Shown here: positions 29,291 through 38,735 of the stretch, piece by piece
Layout of the letters: each line of letters begins with the position of its first letter
Numbering within the stretch: position 1 is the first letter of the stretch
DNA from: Hydrogenophilales bacterium
GTDB lineage: Bacteria > Pseudomonadota > Gammaproteobacteria > Burkholderiales > Thiobacillaceae
Direction: 5' to 3'
NCBI GenBank assembly: GCA_016195805.1
Contig: JACPYT010000011.1
Coordinates: forward strand, 1-64,000
Length of the DNA stretch: 64,000 bases
Notes under the pieces: generated by a model
Seen by the model: the letters and a program-made list of their open reading frames with translations, nothing else
Told to the model about the DNA's origin: nothing
The model's database searches: none
Program-made: the position numbers and the translations under genes

Positions 29291-30376
29291 TCACTCGTGA
29301 TAATCCATGGCCTTGTAGCCATGCTTCTTCACCAGTTCGTCGCGCTCTGCGGCCTTGAGGTCTTCGCGCACCATCTCTGACACCAGTTCGTCGAAGCTGA
29401 TCTTCGGGGTCCAGCCAAGCTTCTGCTTGGCCTTGGCGGGGTCGCCCAGCAGGGTCTCGACTTCGGTGGGGCGGAAGTAGCGCGGGTCGACGGCGACGAT
29501 GCATTTGCCGTGGGCGTCATAGCCCTTCTCGTCGACGCCCTGCCCTTCCCAGCGGATGTCCAGGCCGAGCTCTTTGGCGGCGGCGTTGACGAAGTCCCGC
29601 ACCGAGTACTGGACGCCGGTGGCGATGACGAAGTCTTCGGCGTGGTCCTGCTGCAGCATGAGCCACTGCATTTCGACGTAGTCTTTCGCATGCCCCCAGT
29701 CGCGCTTGGCGTCCATGTTGCCGAGGAACAGGCAATCCTGCAGGCCGAGCTTGATCCGTGCCAGGGCGCGGGTGATCTTGCGAGTGACGAAGGTTTCGCC
29801 GCGGATGGGGCTTTCGTGGTTGAACAGGATGCCGTTGCAGGCATACATGCCGTAGGCCTCGCGGTAGTTGACGGTGATCCAGTAGGCGTAGAGCTTGGCG
29901 CAGGCGTAGGGACTCCTCGGGTAGAAGGGGGTGGTTTCCTTCTGGGGGATTTCCTGGACGAGGCCGAAGAGTTCGGAGGTAGAGGCCTGGTAGAAGCGGG
30001 TTGTTTTTTCGAGGCCGAGGATGCGGATGGCCTCGAGGATGCGCAGGGCGCCGAGGGCGTCGGAGTTGGCGGTGTATTCGGGCTCTTCGAAGCTGACGGC
30101 GACGTGGCTTTGCGCGGCGAGGTTGTAGATTTCGTCGGGCTTGACCTGCTGGATGATGCGGATGAGGCTGCTTGAATCAGTGAGGTCGCCGTGGTGCAGG
30201 ATGAATTTACGGCCGGTCTCGTGCGGGTCCTGATAGAGGTGGTCGATGCGGTCGGTGTTGAACAGCGAGGTGCGGCGCTTGATGCCGTGCACTTCGTAGC
30301 CCTTGCCCAGCAGGAATTCAGCGAGGTAGGCGCCGTCCTGGCCAGTAACGCCGGTGATGAGGGCTTTTTTGGTCAT
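29291..30376 (-). CDS. gmd: GDP-mannose 4,6-dehydratase
   Basis: 361 aa from [21 protein letters not shown], with NAD(P) motif [22 protein letters not shown] with the catalytic residues, [10 protein letters not shown] (Tyr/Lys) and [17 protein letters not shown], all hallmark Gmd segments. It converts GDP-mannose to GDP-4-keto-6-deoxymannose for Fcl. The alternative upstream start adds six residues. It lies 23 nt downstream of epsI, so the sugar genes probably continue the eps transcript. Confidence 0.96.
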   Translation of the reverse strand: MTKKALITGVTGQDGAYLAEFLLGKGYEVHGIKRRTSLFNTDRIDHLYQDPHETGRKFILHHGDLTDSSSLIRIIQQVKPDEIYNLAAQSHVAVSFEEPEYTANSDALGALRILEAIRILGLEKTTRFYQASTSELFGLVQEIPQKETTPFYPRSPYACAKLYAYWITVNYREAYGMYACNGILFNHESPIRGETFVTRKITRALARIKLGLQDCLFLGNMDAKRDWGHAKDYVEMQWLMLQQDHAEDFVIATGVQYSVRDFVNAAAKELGLDIRWEGQGVDEKGYDAHGKCIVAVDPRYFRPTEVETLLGDPAKAKQKLGWTPKISFDELVSEMVREDLKAAERDELVKKHGYKAMDYHE

Positions 30377-30399
30377 GGTGTTCAGAATTGCCAATTTGT

Positions 30400-31092
30400 T
30401 CAGATGGATGGGTCGGGATGGCCGATAAGGCGATCCTTGCCTTGTGGTGTCAGGGCTCTCAGCAAGGCACGTGCGAAATCGTCCTGCATGCGGAAGGCGG
30501 CCGCGTCGTCCGCCTCGATGCTGGAAATACGGAATAGCAGGCCGTCTGGGATCTTTCCGGTGAGGCCATATTTAAGCTGGTCAAGTTTCCATTTCAATCC
30601 ATTGACGGCTACAGAATCGCCAACCGTCGTCCAGTAGGTGATCGGCTCAATGCGCTCTCCCTGCGTGGCGACCAAGCGCCTGACAGGAATGTCACCCGAA
30701 CCAGTGGAAAACGTGCCCGTTACATTTTTCAGGATCTGAAATCCCTGGGATGGATAGCACACCTCCGGCTTGTGCACAGCCATTCCGTCGCTCTGTTCGC
30801 CACCATAAGCAATCGACAACATGATGCGCTCGTTGCGGGAGTTCACATAAGTACGCGCGAGTGTCTGGTTGTAAATCTTGTTAAGCAGCGCCTGCTGCTG
30901 AGGATCGGGGATCAGCGGCTTGATGGTCTGGTCGATCTTCCAGTCCCCAAACTGCTTGGGAATGAGCGTTTCGAGATCGATCTTGGGCTCGCTGTCCGAC
31001 AACTTTACAGTTGGTTTGAGCGCCACTGCCATGCCTGCGGCTATAAACATACAAAGGCCGATGATGAGGTGCCTGAAGCTGATGTGTTTCAT
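30400..31092 (-). CDS. epsI: EpsI family protein (exosortase-associated)
   Basis: 230 aa. An N-terminal membrane anchor (about 10-26) is followed by the periplasmic EpsI domain: [27 protein letters not shown], and [12 protein letters not shown] with the conserved Cys. The family always accompanies exosortases, either fused or as a neighbour, and is needed for exopolysaccharide export in known systems; its activity is unproven. It sits 15 nt after xrtB. Confidence 0.93.
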   Translation of the reverse strand: MKHISFRHLIIGLCMFIAAGMAVALKPTVKLSDSEPKIDLETLIPKQFGDWKIDQTIKPLIPDPQQQALLNKIYNQTLARTYVNSRNERIMLSIAYGGEQSDGMAVHKPEVCYPSQGFQILKNVTGTFSTGSGDIPVRRLVATQGERIEPITYWTTVGDSVAVNGLKWKLDQLKYGLTGKIPDGLLFRISSIEADDAAAFRMQDDFARALLRALTPQGKDRLIGHPDPSI

Positions 31093-31107
31093 CCTCGTCT
31101 CCTTGAA

Positions 31108-32007
31108 TCAGCCTGGCGCCCGGATACGCGGACGATCGGGGAAGATGAATCCCAGTACCCAGTCCAGCACAAACAGAAACAGCAGGGCGATAATGAACAG
31201 CATGATGCCGGCAAAACCGTGCAGGAATCCCTGTCCGGCCTCGTCACCCAGATGGTAGGTCACCAGCACCAGCACCATGACGCGAACGACGTTGGCGGCA
31301 AAGGCAATCGGCAGGATCGCTGCCATGATGATGAGGTTGCGCGCAACGCTGGTGCGCTGCATCAGATACAAATACAGCAGGCCCATGGCCGACAGGCTGA
31401 ACATAGAGTGCAGACCAGAACAGGCGTCGGCCACCAGTAGCTGGTAGGGCCCAACTGTGAGCGTGACTCCGCTGCGCGCAATGGGATAGCCCGCCGCATA
31501 GAGCACCTGTTCGGCGATGATCGAAATATATTGCTTGAGCGGACCAGTAGCGGCATCGACGACAAAGCCCGGCAATGGAACCATGAACACCAGGAAGAAC
31601 AGCGCAAACCACAAGGCACGTGCAGCCCGGGTACCCAGCGTAATGAGTAGCACCCCCAGGATGACCGGAATCTGCGAGCCGATCTCGAATATCAGAATGT
31701 CCTGCGAGCGACCCAGTGCATAGATCAGCAAACCAATGACGAGCAGTGCCCAGCCGATTGCCACCTGTCCGCGCGTTGGCGGAACCTTGACATCGGCCAG
31801 GAAGATGGCCCGCTGCTGCCAGATCAGAAACAGGGAAACGACCAGCACGATGGGGCCGTGCGCCTGCTCTTCCGTGTTCCAGATTCCGTGCGCCAGCAAC
31901 CAGTAGGTAGGCACATACAGCACCAGCAGGCCGATCACCACCGGCCACCAGGTTTTGAGCGGGGCAAGCGCGTCGAGCACAGACGCGCGCGGGGCAAGCG
32001 TATTCAT
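31108..32007 (-). CDS. xrtB: Exosortase B
   Basis: 299 aa from MNTLAPRASVLDAL with about eight membrane helices. Catalytic signature: Cys in ADACSGLHSMFSL, Arg in ANVVRVMVLV and His in HGFAGIMLF, in the expected order. Exosortases are transpeptidase-like membrane enzymes thought to process PEP-CTERM sorting signals. The XrtB class is the one linked to EpsDEFGIL polysaccharide loci, as here. Probable substrates are encoded at 43704, 46847 and 48230. Confidence 0.94.
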   Translation of the reverse strand: MNTLAPRASVLDALAPLKTWWPVVIGLLVLYVPTYWLLAHGIWNTEEQAHGPIVLVVSLFLIWQQRAIFLADVKVPPTRGQVAIGWALLVIGLLIYALGRSQDILIFEIGSQIPVILGVLLITLGTRAARALWFALFFLVFMVPLPGFVVDAATGPLKQYISIIAEQVLYAAGYPIARSGVTLTVGPYQLLVADACSGLHSMFSLSAMGLLYLYLMQRTSVARNLIIMAAILPIAFAANVVRVMVLVLVTYHLGDEAGQGFLHGFAGIMLFIIALLFLFVLDWVLGFIFPDRPRIRAPG

Positions 32008-32011
32008 TACG

Positions 32012-32902
32012 TCAGTCCAGGACGACAGCACCGACCACTTGTGCGCCCGTGAAGAGGACTTTTTCCTTCAACTCGGCCAGCGGCGCCAGACGGCTGACGT
32101 TACGGCGGGTAGCGATCAGCATGCCACCGGCGCGCGCAGCAACCAGCTGGAAATCCGAAGTGAGTTGCGATGGCGCTGTATCCAGCAGGATGATGTCGTA
32201 GCTGGTTTCCAGGCCTGACAAGAGCGCGCCGAAAGTGGGGCGTGCCAGCAGCTCGGCGGGATTGGGCGGCGGCGATCCGGCGGGCAGCACGGCCAGCGTA
32301 TGGAACGGCTTGACCGAGTGCACCTGCAGCGAGGGCACGCGCTCGGCCAGAAGGTCAGACAGGCCCATGCCGTTGCCCAGGTGGAAGATCTCCTGCTGGC
32401 GTGGCTGCCGCATGTTGGCGTCGATCAGCAGCACCTTGCGCCCCATCTGCGCAAACAGAACAGCCAGGTTGGCGGCCAGGTAGCTTGCACCTTCATCGGC
32501 GCACGCACTGCCGATCGCCAGGGTTTTGCGTCCCTCGTTGAACCAACGCAGCAATAGTTCGGAACGTACCGTACGTAGCGCTTCGGCCTCCTTGCTGTAG
32601 GGTGCGGTGGCGGCGGTGAGTTCAGGGTTGAGGCTGGCCTCAGCGGCGGGAATATAGGGGTACTCGAACTGCTGCGACAGGGCTTGCTGAATGTCAGCCT
32701 CGGTCACAAGGCCGAGCTTTTGCGCGGCCTCGCCAAAGCGAAGATTCTGTTCCTGCTGCAGTTTGAGCACGCGCTCCATGTCCTGGGGCTTAAGCTTGCC
32801 GGCATCCTGCAGAAGCTTGCCGATGTTGGCTTCGGCTCGGATGCTGGTGACTGCAGCTTCGACGATGCTGACTTGTTCGCTGGCGTTGGTGAGTGAATTC
32901 AT
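32012..32902 (-). CDS. epsG: EpsG-type chain-length tyrosine kinase homologue with degenerate P-loop
   Basis: 296 aa. The N-terminal part (about 25-85) resembles the small MshEN/GspE-N domain (IGKLLQDAGKLKPQDMERVL). The rest is a CpsD/CapB BY-kinase domain with Walker A' LLIDANMRQP and Walker B-like IILLDTAP. The P-loop reads SACADEGASYLAANLA, with no Gly-Lys-Ser/Thr, and the usual C-terminal Tyr cluster is missing (ends VVGAVVLD). It may therefore regulate polymerisation without kinase activity. Partner of EpsF, 38 nt downstream. Confidence 0.85.
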   Translation of the reverse strand: MNSLTNASEQVSIVEAAVTSIRAEANIGKLLQDAGKLKPQDMERVLKLQQEQNLRFGEAAQKLGLVTEADIQQALSQQFEYPYIPAAEASLNPELTAATAPYSKEAEALRTVRSELLLRWFNEGRKTLAIGSACADEGASYLAANLAVLFAQMGRKVLLIDANMRQPRQQEIFHLGNGMGLSDLLAERVPSLQVHSVKPFHTLAVLPAGSPPPNPAELLARPTFGALLSGLETSYDIILLDTAPSQLTSDFQLVAARAGGMLIATRRNVSRLAPLAELKEKVLFTGAQVVGAVVLD

Positions 32903-32940
32903 GTGAACCTCGGCTTATGCGGTATGAGGATGACGGTACG

Positions 32941-34329
32941 TCAGGCCATTGCCGGACGATCGCGGCGGAAAAAACGGCGCATGGCCTCCAAGCGGCGCCC
33001 TTTTTTCGTGACCTCGGCCAGCACCGGGATATCCAGTCCGGTGGCGATGTCCAGCCCTGAACGCACCCGCCGATCCAGTAGTTCAACCAGGATGCCAGAA
33101 CCGACGCCTAACAACGTGCCCGCAAACAGCGAGAGCAACACGTTCAGGATTACACGTGGCTTGGAGGGCTCGGTAGGCGCAACAGCTGGACTCAGCACGG
33201 CAACATCGGTTTGCGTGGACTGGGCTTCCATGCGGCTCTGACCATAGCGCTGCAGGGCGGAATCATAGATCTTCTGAGCGTTATCCAGATCGCGCGCCAG
33301 CAGGCTGACTTCCTCGCGTTGCTGCTTGAGTGCCAGAACGCTGGCCTTTTGCTTGGCGAATGCCGTACTCAATTCGTCGTAACGCTGGCGTGCCGCCCCA
33401 GCTGTTGCTCCCACGCCGCGCGTCGCCAGGTTGAGTTCGTTGGCGAGCCGGGCCTTGTAGCTATTCACTTCGGCCAAGGTGCGCTGGTAATCGGGATGAT
33501 TCACGCCCACGCGCTTGGCCAGGTCGGCCAGCTTGCCTTCGCCCTGCGACACCTGGGCCTTCAGATTTTGCACCACGGGATTGCTGATCACTTCTGGCAT
33601 GCTGCTGCTGTCTCGGGTGCGGGAACCGGCATCAAAAGCCGCCGACTGCGCGGCCACCATCTGGCTGGCCAGATCAGCCATGCGACGGGTCTCAACATCC
33701 AGACGTTCATCAGATTCGACTATGCCTTTTTCACGCTGGTACGCAGTGAGCTTTTGTTGCGCATCATCGACATTCTGACGCAGTTGGATGATCTGTTGAT
33801 CAAACCAGGCAGCAGTCTGCCTGGCTGACGCCAGGTGCAGATCGACACTGGTTTCTATGTAGTACTTCGCAAAGGCGTTGGCCATCGCCGCCGAGAATTG
33901 CGGATTGGCTCCGGTGAATGCGACGGTGATCACGCTGGATTCGCGTGAAGGCTCCACGTCGAGTTTCTTCAGCAACAAGTTGCCCAACCACTGGTCGATC
34001 GTCCCCTTGCCTTTGGTCGCTGACATGAACTGCTCGCGCGTTTCCGGGCTATCCGCCAGTTTCAGTTCTCTCACCACCTTTTGCGCGACATTCGCGCTTT
34101 TGATGACATCAACCTGGGTCGCCATGTAGTCAGGGAACATCTGTGACGGCAACAGTTGGCCGGTAAACGGATCCTTGCTCTTGGAGTCAATGACCAGCGT
34201 GGCTGCCGCCGTGTATTCCTTCGGAAGCAGCAGGCTCACCACTGCAGTGACGATTACGGTAAACAGCAGCACGCCGAAGATAATTCTCTTGCGAGCATTC
34301 AGAATCAGCAGAAGTTGGGTGAAGTTCAT
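32941..34329 (-). CDS. epsF: Chain-length determinant protein EpsF (Wzz/GumC family)
   Basis: 462 aa. N-terminal Wzz domain with the first membrane helix (about 17-35), a long periplasmic coiled-coil (about 180-390, many Gln/Ala/Arg heptads), a GNVR-like region and a second helix near 405-428 after the Pro-rich PTEPSKPRVILNV motif. The short cytoplasmic tail is basic. With EpsG it forms the polysaccharide co-polymerase that sets chain length. It lies 10 nt after epsE. Confidence 0.94.
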   Translation of the reverse strand: MNFTQLLLILNARKRIIFGVLLFTVIVTAVVSLLLPKEYTAAATLVIDSKSKDPFTGQLLPSQMFPDYMATQVDVIKSANVAQKVVRELKLADSPETREQFMSATKGKGTIDQWLGNLLLKKLDVEPSRESSVITVAFTGANPQFSAAMANAFAKYYIETSVDLHLASARQTAAWFDQQIIQLRQNVDDAQQKLTAYQREKGIVESDERLDVETRRMADLASQMVAAQSAAFDAGSRTRDSSSMPEVISNPVVQNLKAQVSQGEGKLADLAKRVGVNHPDYQRTLAEVNSYKARLANELNLATRGVGATAGAARQRYDELSTAFAKQKASVLALKQQREEVSLLARDLDNAQKIYDSALQRYGQSRMEAQSTQTDVAVLSPAVAPTEPSKPRVILNVLLSLFAGTLLGVGSGILVELLDRRVRSGLDIATGLDIPVLAEVTKKGRRLEAMRRFFRRDRPAMA

Positions 34330-34339
34330 TGTGGATCCC

Positions 34340-35134
34340 TTAGAACAGGCTTTCCTTGACGTAGATCACGTCGTCCTTTTGGACCGGATCGCCCAGCTGC
34401 GCGGGCAATTCCTGCATCGTTCCCTTGGCATCGCGGCGCAGAATCTTGATGCCGCGCTGAGTACCGCGCGTGGTGAGCCCGCCGCCCAGCGACAGCGCCT
34501 GGACCACGCTCATGTTCTGCTCCAACCGGAACGCGCCGGGACGTTGCACTTCGCCATAGATGTAGAACATCGGTTGGCGCGCCACATTGATGATGTCACC
34601 GTCCCGGATTAGTTCGTTGCTGGCTTCACCGCCCGGCTTGAATAGCGCAACCAGGTCGATGTCGCGGTATTCGGTCTTGCCATCGTGCGTGCGCACCAAC
34701 GTAACGGTGTCGGCACCGTCAATGATGACGCCACCTGCCAACGCCAATGCGTCGGTCACACGGCCCATTTTTTCCAACGCGTATTTGCCGGGGCGATTGA
34801 CCCGGCCCAGCACCGAAACCTCCTGGCCACGGTATTGCATCACGTTGAGCGTAACGAATGGATTAACGATGAACCCCCCTTTGCTCAGGCGCTGCGCAAT
34901 TTCCGACTCGCCCTGTGCCGGGGAGCTCCCAGCCAATTTGACATCACCGATCAGGGGAAAGTTGATGGTGCCATTTTCGCTCACGCGTACATCGGTGGTG
35001 AGGTCGGGCTGCCCATACACGGTGATGCGCACCACGTCACCGGTGCCTAGTTGGTAATCGTTATCCGCACTCCATGCGGGCGCCGCAAGCAGCAAGACGC
35101 ACACCATCCATATACTTTGCCACAACCTGATCAT
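34340..35134 (-). CDS. epsE: Polysaccharide export outer-membrane protein EpsE (Wza family)
   Basis: 264 aa with signal peptide MIRLWQSIWMVCVLLLAAPAWSA. The Poly_export domain follows (YQLGTGDVVRITVYGQPDLT, about 28-47), then SLBB domains (SVLGRVNRPGKY; FYIYGEVQRPGAF). No lipobox Cys is visible at the cleavage site, unlike Wza. It likely forms the outer-membrane exit ring. The 260-nt gap to epsL (35135-35394) holds no gene I can support and should contain the promoter of epsEFG-xrtB-epsI. Confidence 0.93.
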   Translation of the reverse strand: MIRLWQSIWMVCVLLLAAPAWSADNDYQLGTGDVVRITVYGQPDLTTDVRVSENGTINFPLIGDVKLAGSSPAQGESEIAQRLSKGGFIVNPFVTLNVMQYRGQEVSVLGRVNRPGKYALEKMGRVTDALALAGGVIIDGADTVTLVRTHDGKTEYRDIDLVALFKPGGEASNELIRDGDIINVARQPMFYIYGEVQRPGAFRLEQNMSVVQALSLGGGLTTRGTQRGIKILRRDAKGTMQELPAQLGDPVQKDDVIYVKESLF

Positions 35135-35394
35135 TGCTCTCTCCTATTGGCAGCAGCCAGAATTGCCACTGCCCTCCTGCTTGAATTATTTTCCTTGCCT
35201 ACACTCAGTGCCACGCGATTGCCACGTAGGTCACGCCCAGCTTGCCTGGTATTCACCGCACGCCCTGCAGTCCGTCTGGCCAGCGAATCGGCTGGCGGCC
35301 ATTCTAACCTTGTCCATGGTTGAAATCGCCCACGCGACCCCAGGCCTGTCTGGAATGCAAAACGCGTACCCGCATCCTCCACGACCCAGGAGCA

Positions 35395-36699
35395 CTAGAA
35401 ATCGGCCCTGACGTTGGCATACACCATGTGAAACCTGTAGTCCTCGACAGCTATGTTGGAATCCCGACGGCCTGCGCTTACGCCGACATCCACCGTTACC
35501 GCCCGAATCGGCAGATAGCTGACCGACAGCGTGGTGCTCAAGGTATCGTCATTACGTTGCAATTGTGTTGTCCCGGGATCGCCTTTGAAAAAACGATTTT
35601 CGAAAGTCGCCCCGGCATTCAGGCGCCATTTCTCGCGCATCAGCCACACGCCGTTTACGCTCACGCCTTTTTTCAGCACCGAACTGGCATTGATATCCTG
35701 CGCGCCGCCTAGTTCCTGATAGGCCAACACGTTCAGCAGCGTTTTGCCAGTGGGGAACCAATCCGCCGAAATCCGCCCCGCAAAGCCGCTTGAATTAGGG
35801 CGATCCTTGAGTTGGGGAGGAAAAAACGGATTGAAATTACCTTGCAGAACGTTCTCGTATTGACGGTCCACCCAACCGGCCTGCCCGTGCAGCGTCAGCT
35901 TGCCCGACACGAGCCAGTCGCCCAGCAGGTTGTATTCGGTTTGCTTGTAGCTGTTGTCCACCACCTCGGATGGAACAACGGGAAAAGGCGGGCAAAAAAC
36001 AAAAAAAGAGCAAGTCGAAGCCAGAACTTGCGGGTTGGGATAGTTGGCATCGGTCCTGCGTACCTGCGCACGCAGGCTGCTGCCCTTGGGCAGGTAATAG
36101 CCGAAGACGACATCTTTCACCAGTTGCTGGACATCCTGCGAAATGAGCGATGATGCGCCGTTGGAATAGTCTGACGCCTCGACGCCCCCGCCTATCCGCC
36201 AGCGCGGATGAAACTCCCATTCGGCCCGGCCAAAGCGGCGTTTCTGCGTCACAAGGTTATTGAGCTGCCCGACGGCAGCAAAATTGCTCTGGCTGAGTGT
36301 TTCGGTCGCCCCTAGATTGCCGCTCAGCCTGTTGCCCAAACGCCAGTTCCAGATGGCTTGATAATCGCTTCCATCGGAATCGAAGCGTATGTTGCGGTCA
36401 TAGCGAACCTGGGTTTTAACCACCTTTACGACGATTTCCTGGCGTCCCGGTTTCCAGTCCACGTTCAGCCCTGCGCTCAGAATGCTGTAGCGGTCGTCGC
36501 GCTGGGTGCCCGGGCTTGCGTTGTCGGCCAGACGGAACAGGTTACTGTCGAAATAGGTCCCGTAGGACACGAACGGGCGGAAGGTATCGCCTTCATGTGC
36601 CCAAGCTGGCAAGGCGAGCACGGCTCCCAACAGGGCTACAAATCCAGCGTGTATTGTTTTGATGCCCACTCGTGCGAAACCGACCAATCCAAAACCCAT
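35395..36699 (-). CDS. epsL: EpsL: outer-membrane beta-barrel of the XrtB locus
   Basis: 434 aa from MGFGLVGFARVG, giving a signal peptide ending LALPAWA. The mature part is a beta-barrel of alternating polar and aromatic strands, ending in the C-terminal aromatic signature YANVRADF. The family is restricted to XrtB-type Eps loci and is the likely outer-membrane channel or assembly partner. The 309-base upstream extension in the track runs through REP DNA and is rejected. Confidence 0.88.
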   Translation of the reverse strand: MGFGLVGFARVGIKTIHAGFVALLGAVLALPAWAHEGDTFRPFVSYGTYFDSNLFRLADNASPGTQRDDRYSILSAGLNVDWKPGRQEIVVKVVKTQVRYDRNIRFDSDGSDYQAIWNWRLGNRLSGNLGATETLSQSNFAAVGQLNNLVTQKRRFGRAEWEFHPRWRIGGGVEASDYSNGASSLISQDVQQLVKDVVFGYYLPKGSSLRAQVRRTDANYPNPQVLASTCSFFVFCPPFPVVPSEVVDNSYKQTEYNLLGDWLVSGKLTLHGQAGWVDRQYENVLQGNFNPFFPPQLKDRPNSSGFAGRISADWFPTGKTLLNVLAYQELGGAQDINASSVLKKGVSVNGVWLMREKWRLNAGATFENRFFKGDPGTTQLQRNDDTLSTTLSVSYLPIRAVTVDVGVSAGRRDSNIAVEDYRFHMVYANVRADF

Positions 36700-36725
36700 T
36701 CGCCCTGCGCCGCCCTGTCCCAATC

Positions 36726-36806
36726 CCGTTCGCCCTGAGCTTGTCGAAGGGCAAATAGTCAGGGACGTAACATGCTCATGGCCTTCGAAAGGCTCAGGCC
36801 GAACGG
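36726..36806. repeat. Inverted pair of REP-like elements (BIME-like)
   Basis: CCGTTCGCCCTGAGCTTGTC... at 36726-36750 faces CCTTCGAAAGGCTCAGGCCG... at 36782-36806, the same sequence family as the cluster at 8830-9044. The pair fills the 161-nt gap between the CPBP protease gene and epsL, both leftward, so it lies just downstream of the protease stop. Confidence 0.85.
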
Positions 36807-36860
36807 CAGTGGACTTGCCACACTGCCCGCCCGCCAGGCCTTTATACATCGCAGCCCGCC

Positions 36861-37520
36861 TCACCAGAAACTCCAGTGGCCCGTGGTTACCACATACGCA
36901 CCCAGCGCACCGTTGGTGACGCCATGCGCAATGACCGGCGCCCACAGGTTGCGCGTGCGGATATACAGCCAACCATACGCCAGACCTGCAACCAGCCCGG
37001 CCAGCCACTGCAGGTGCTCGACGGCAAACAGCGCGCTGGCGATGAGCAACGCCCTGAAGCCGATCTGTGCCGGATCCAGCGCCAGGAAATCGGTCTGCTG
37101 CACCCAGCGCTGCAGGAACGAGCGCCAGAACAGTTCCTCCATTACCGGCACCACCAGCGCCGCACCGGCGATGCGGAACGCCACCAGCACCCAGTCGATG
37201 CGGCCGGTTTCATCGGTGGGGTTGTAACCCTTGCCCGCTTCGCCCACCAGCATCCAGGCGGCGTCGAGGTTGACCCACAGCGCCAGCACAATCAAGCCGA
37301 CCGCCAGCGCCAGCAGCAGATGCTTCAGCGGCAGGCCATACGATTTGAGCTCGGTGTAATGGCGCCACAGCACCGCCAGCGCCAGCGCGACCAGACCGGC
37401 CTTCACCGGGTACAGCCAGCGCACGTCGAAGCCGGGCGCCCAGCCGGGCAGCAGGCCTTCCAGCGCAAGCAGGGCGATATACAGCCCGAACGGCAGGCTG
37501 CGAACGAATATGGGAGACAT
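36861..37520 (-). CDS. CPBP intramembrane metalloprotease, exosortase-associated type
   Basis: 219 aa with about seven hydrophobic segments. The CAAX-protease/Abi motifs are present: PVMEELFWRSFLQRW (EExxxR, motif 1), FAVEHLQW in place of FxxxH, and APVIAHGVTN (motif 3). A CAAX-protease-related subfamily (pepcterm_CAAX) is known to co-occur with exosortase/PEP-CTERM systems, matching this locus. Its substrate is not known. It is 40 nt downstream of epsD. Confidence 0.87.
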   Translation of the reverse strand: MSPIFVRSLPFGLYIALLALEGLLPGWAPGFDVRWLYPVKAGLVALALAVLWRHYTELKSYGLPLKHLLLALAVGLIVLALWVNLDAAWMLVGEAGKGYNPTDETGRIDWVLVAFRIAGAALVVPVMEELFWRSFLQRWVQQTDFLALDPAQIGFRALLIASALFAVEHLQWLAGLVAGLAYGWLYIRTRNLWAPVIAHGVTNGALGAYVVTTGHWSFW

Positions 37521-37560
37521 ATCGAAACCGGCGCGGCTTGTCGCCGCGCCGGTCAGACCA

Positions 37561-38508
37561 TCACTTCAGACCGGAAACGCCCTTGCTGATCGCATCGGCG
37601 TCAGCAGCGGGGGCAGCAGGCGCGGCGGCGGCGGGTTGCTCGACGGGGGCTGCCGCTTCCTTGCCGGCATCGGCAAACTCGCCCACGTATTCGATCTTGG
37701 CTGCAGCCTTCAGCTTATCGAGTTCGGCCTTGGCTGCTTTCTGCCGCGCCTCGTTTTGCAACAGGCGCGCGATCGCCGGCTTGGCCTGCTCCAGCGTCAC
37801 CGGCTGCACCTGGGAATCAGCCAGCACAATCACCAACAGCCCTTCAGGCGTATTCACGATCATCGCCTGGCCATCGGGCATTTCAGCCAGCTTGGGCAGG
37901 ATCGCTTGCGGCAGCTGCTCGGCGGGCTTCACGCCCTGCGAGGCCTGGACCGGGTATTTCTCGGCTTTCAGCCACACCCCAAAGTCGTTCAGCGTTTTTG
38001 AGTCGGCCAGCTGTTTGCGGATCGCCTCCTGTTTCTCCTTGGGCGCCTTGATCGCGATTTCCTGCAGGCGATAGATCTTGCGCTTGGTGAACAACTCGGG
38101 GTGTTTGTTGAAGTAATCCGTCACCTCGGCATCGGTCGGCTCCGCCGAGGTACCCAGCTTGCGGCTCATGTAGGCCTCGGCCATGATCTGGCGACGTGCC
38201 GCATCCAGGGCCTGCACCACCGCGGGGTCGCGATCCAGCTTCTCGGACTGCGCCTTCTGCGCCAGTACTTCCTGGTCCACCAGATTGCGCACCACCTGCA
38301 GCGACGCCGCCTTGGACTGATCCTTGTCGAGATTGGGAATGCGCTGCAGCGCGAAGTTCACCTGCGACACCGTCAGTTCGGTGCCATTGACCTTGGCTGC
38401 CACCTGGGTGGGCTTTTTCTCTTCTGCGCTCCCGTCTTTCTTATCGCCGCAACCCGCAACAAGCGCAACAATCAACAATGGCAGGTACAGCTTTCTCAAA
38501 CCTTGCAT
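37561..38508 (-). CDS. epsD: EpsD: peptidyl-prolyl cis/trans isomerase-type lipoprotein
   Basis: 315 aa from MQGLRKLYLPL, chosen because GAGGAAG lies about 6 nt upstream. A lipobox LLIVALVAGCG predicts a lipoprotein with Cys at about residue 20. A SurA-like N-terminal helical region (VNGTELTVSQVNFALQRIPN) precedes a parvulin-like core. EpsD family proteins occur in XrtB loci and probably chaperone periplasmic or outer-membrane components. The C-terminus is Ala/Pro-rich. It is the first leftward gene of the eps block. Confidence 0.9.
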   Translation of the reverse strand: MQGLRKLYLPLLIVALVAGCGDKKDGSAEEKKPTQVAAKVNGTELTVSQVNFALQRIPNLDKDQSKAASLQVVRNLVDQEVLAQKAQSEKLDRDPAVVQALDAARRQIMAEAYMSRKLGTSAEPTDAEVTDYFNKHPELFTKRKIYRLQEIAIKAPKEKQEAIRKQLADSKTLNDFGVWLKAEKYPVQASQGVKPAEQLPQAILPKLAEMPDGQAMIVNTPEGLLVIVLADSQVQPVTLEQAKPAIARLLQNEARQKAAKAELDKLKAAAKIEYVGEFADAGKEAAAPVEQPAAAAPAAPAADADAISKGVSGLK

Positions 38509-38687
38509 GTCTGTCTTCCTCTTCATCCGGATTATTGGAAATTATATGGTATGAATGTTACACCAAGCGTACCGCCGCTGATGAACACCGATGGCGTAAC
38601 GGATGGCAAATGCGTGAAAAAATTTGAATCCACTTCGCATCCCCTTTTATGGAGTTCAGTTGATACGCTGCACCTTATCCATGGGCA

Positions 38688-38714
38688 CAAAAAAAGCCGG
38701 GAACTCCCGGCTTT
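38688..38714 (-). terminator. Rho-independent terminator after the FadL-OmpA gene
   Basis: On the minus strand AAAGCCGGG-AGTT-CCCGGCTTT (9-bp perfect stem) is followed by a T run. It lies 22 nt past the stop of the outer-membrane fusion gene and separates it from epsD. Confidence 0.9.
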
Positions 38715-38735
38715 CAATGCAGCGAAGAATGTTGA

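Noticed and set aside
35135-35394. Possible sigma54 promoter before epsE
   Set aside because: GTGGCA and GGCAAG strings are present but the GG-to-GC spacing is wrong or the -12 part does not match.
36700-37008. 103-residue N-terminal extension of EpsL
   Set aside because: It translates REP DNA and the start of the CPBP gene region; a signal peptide begins at 36699.
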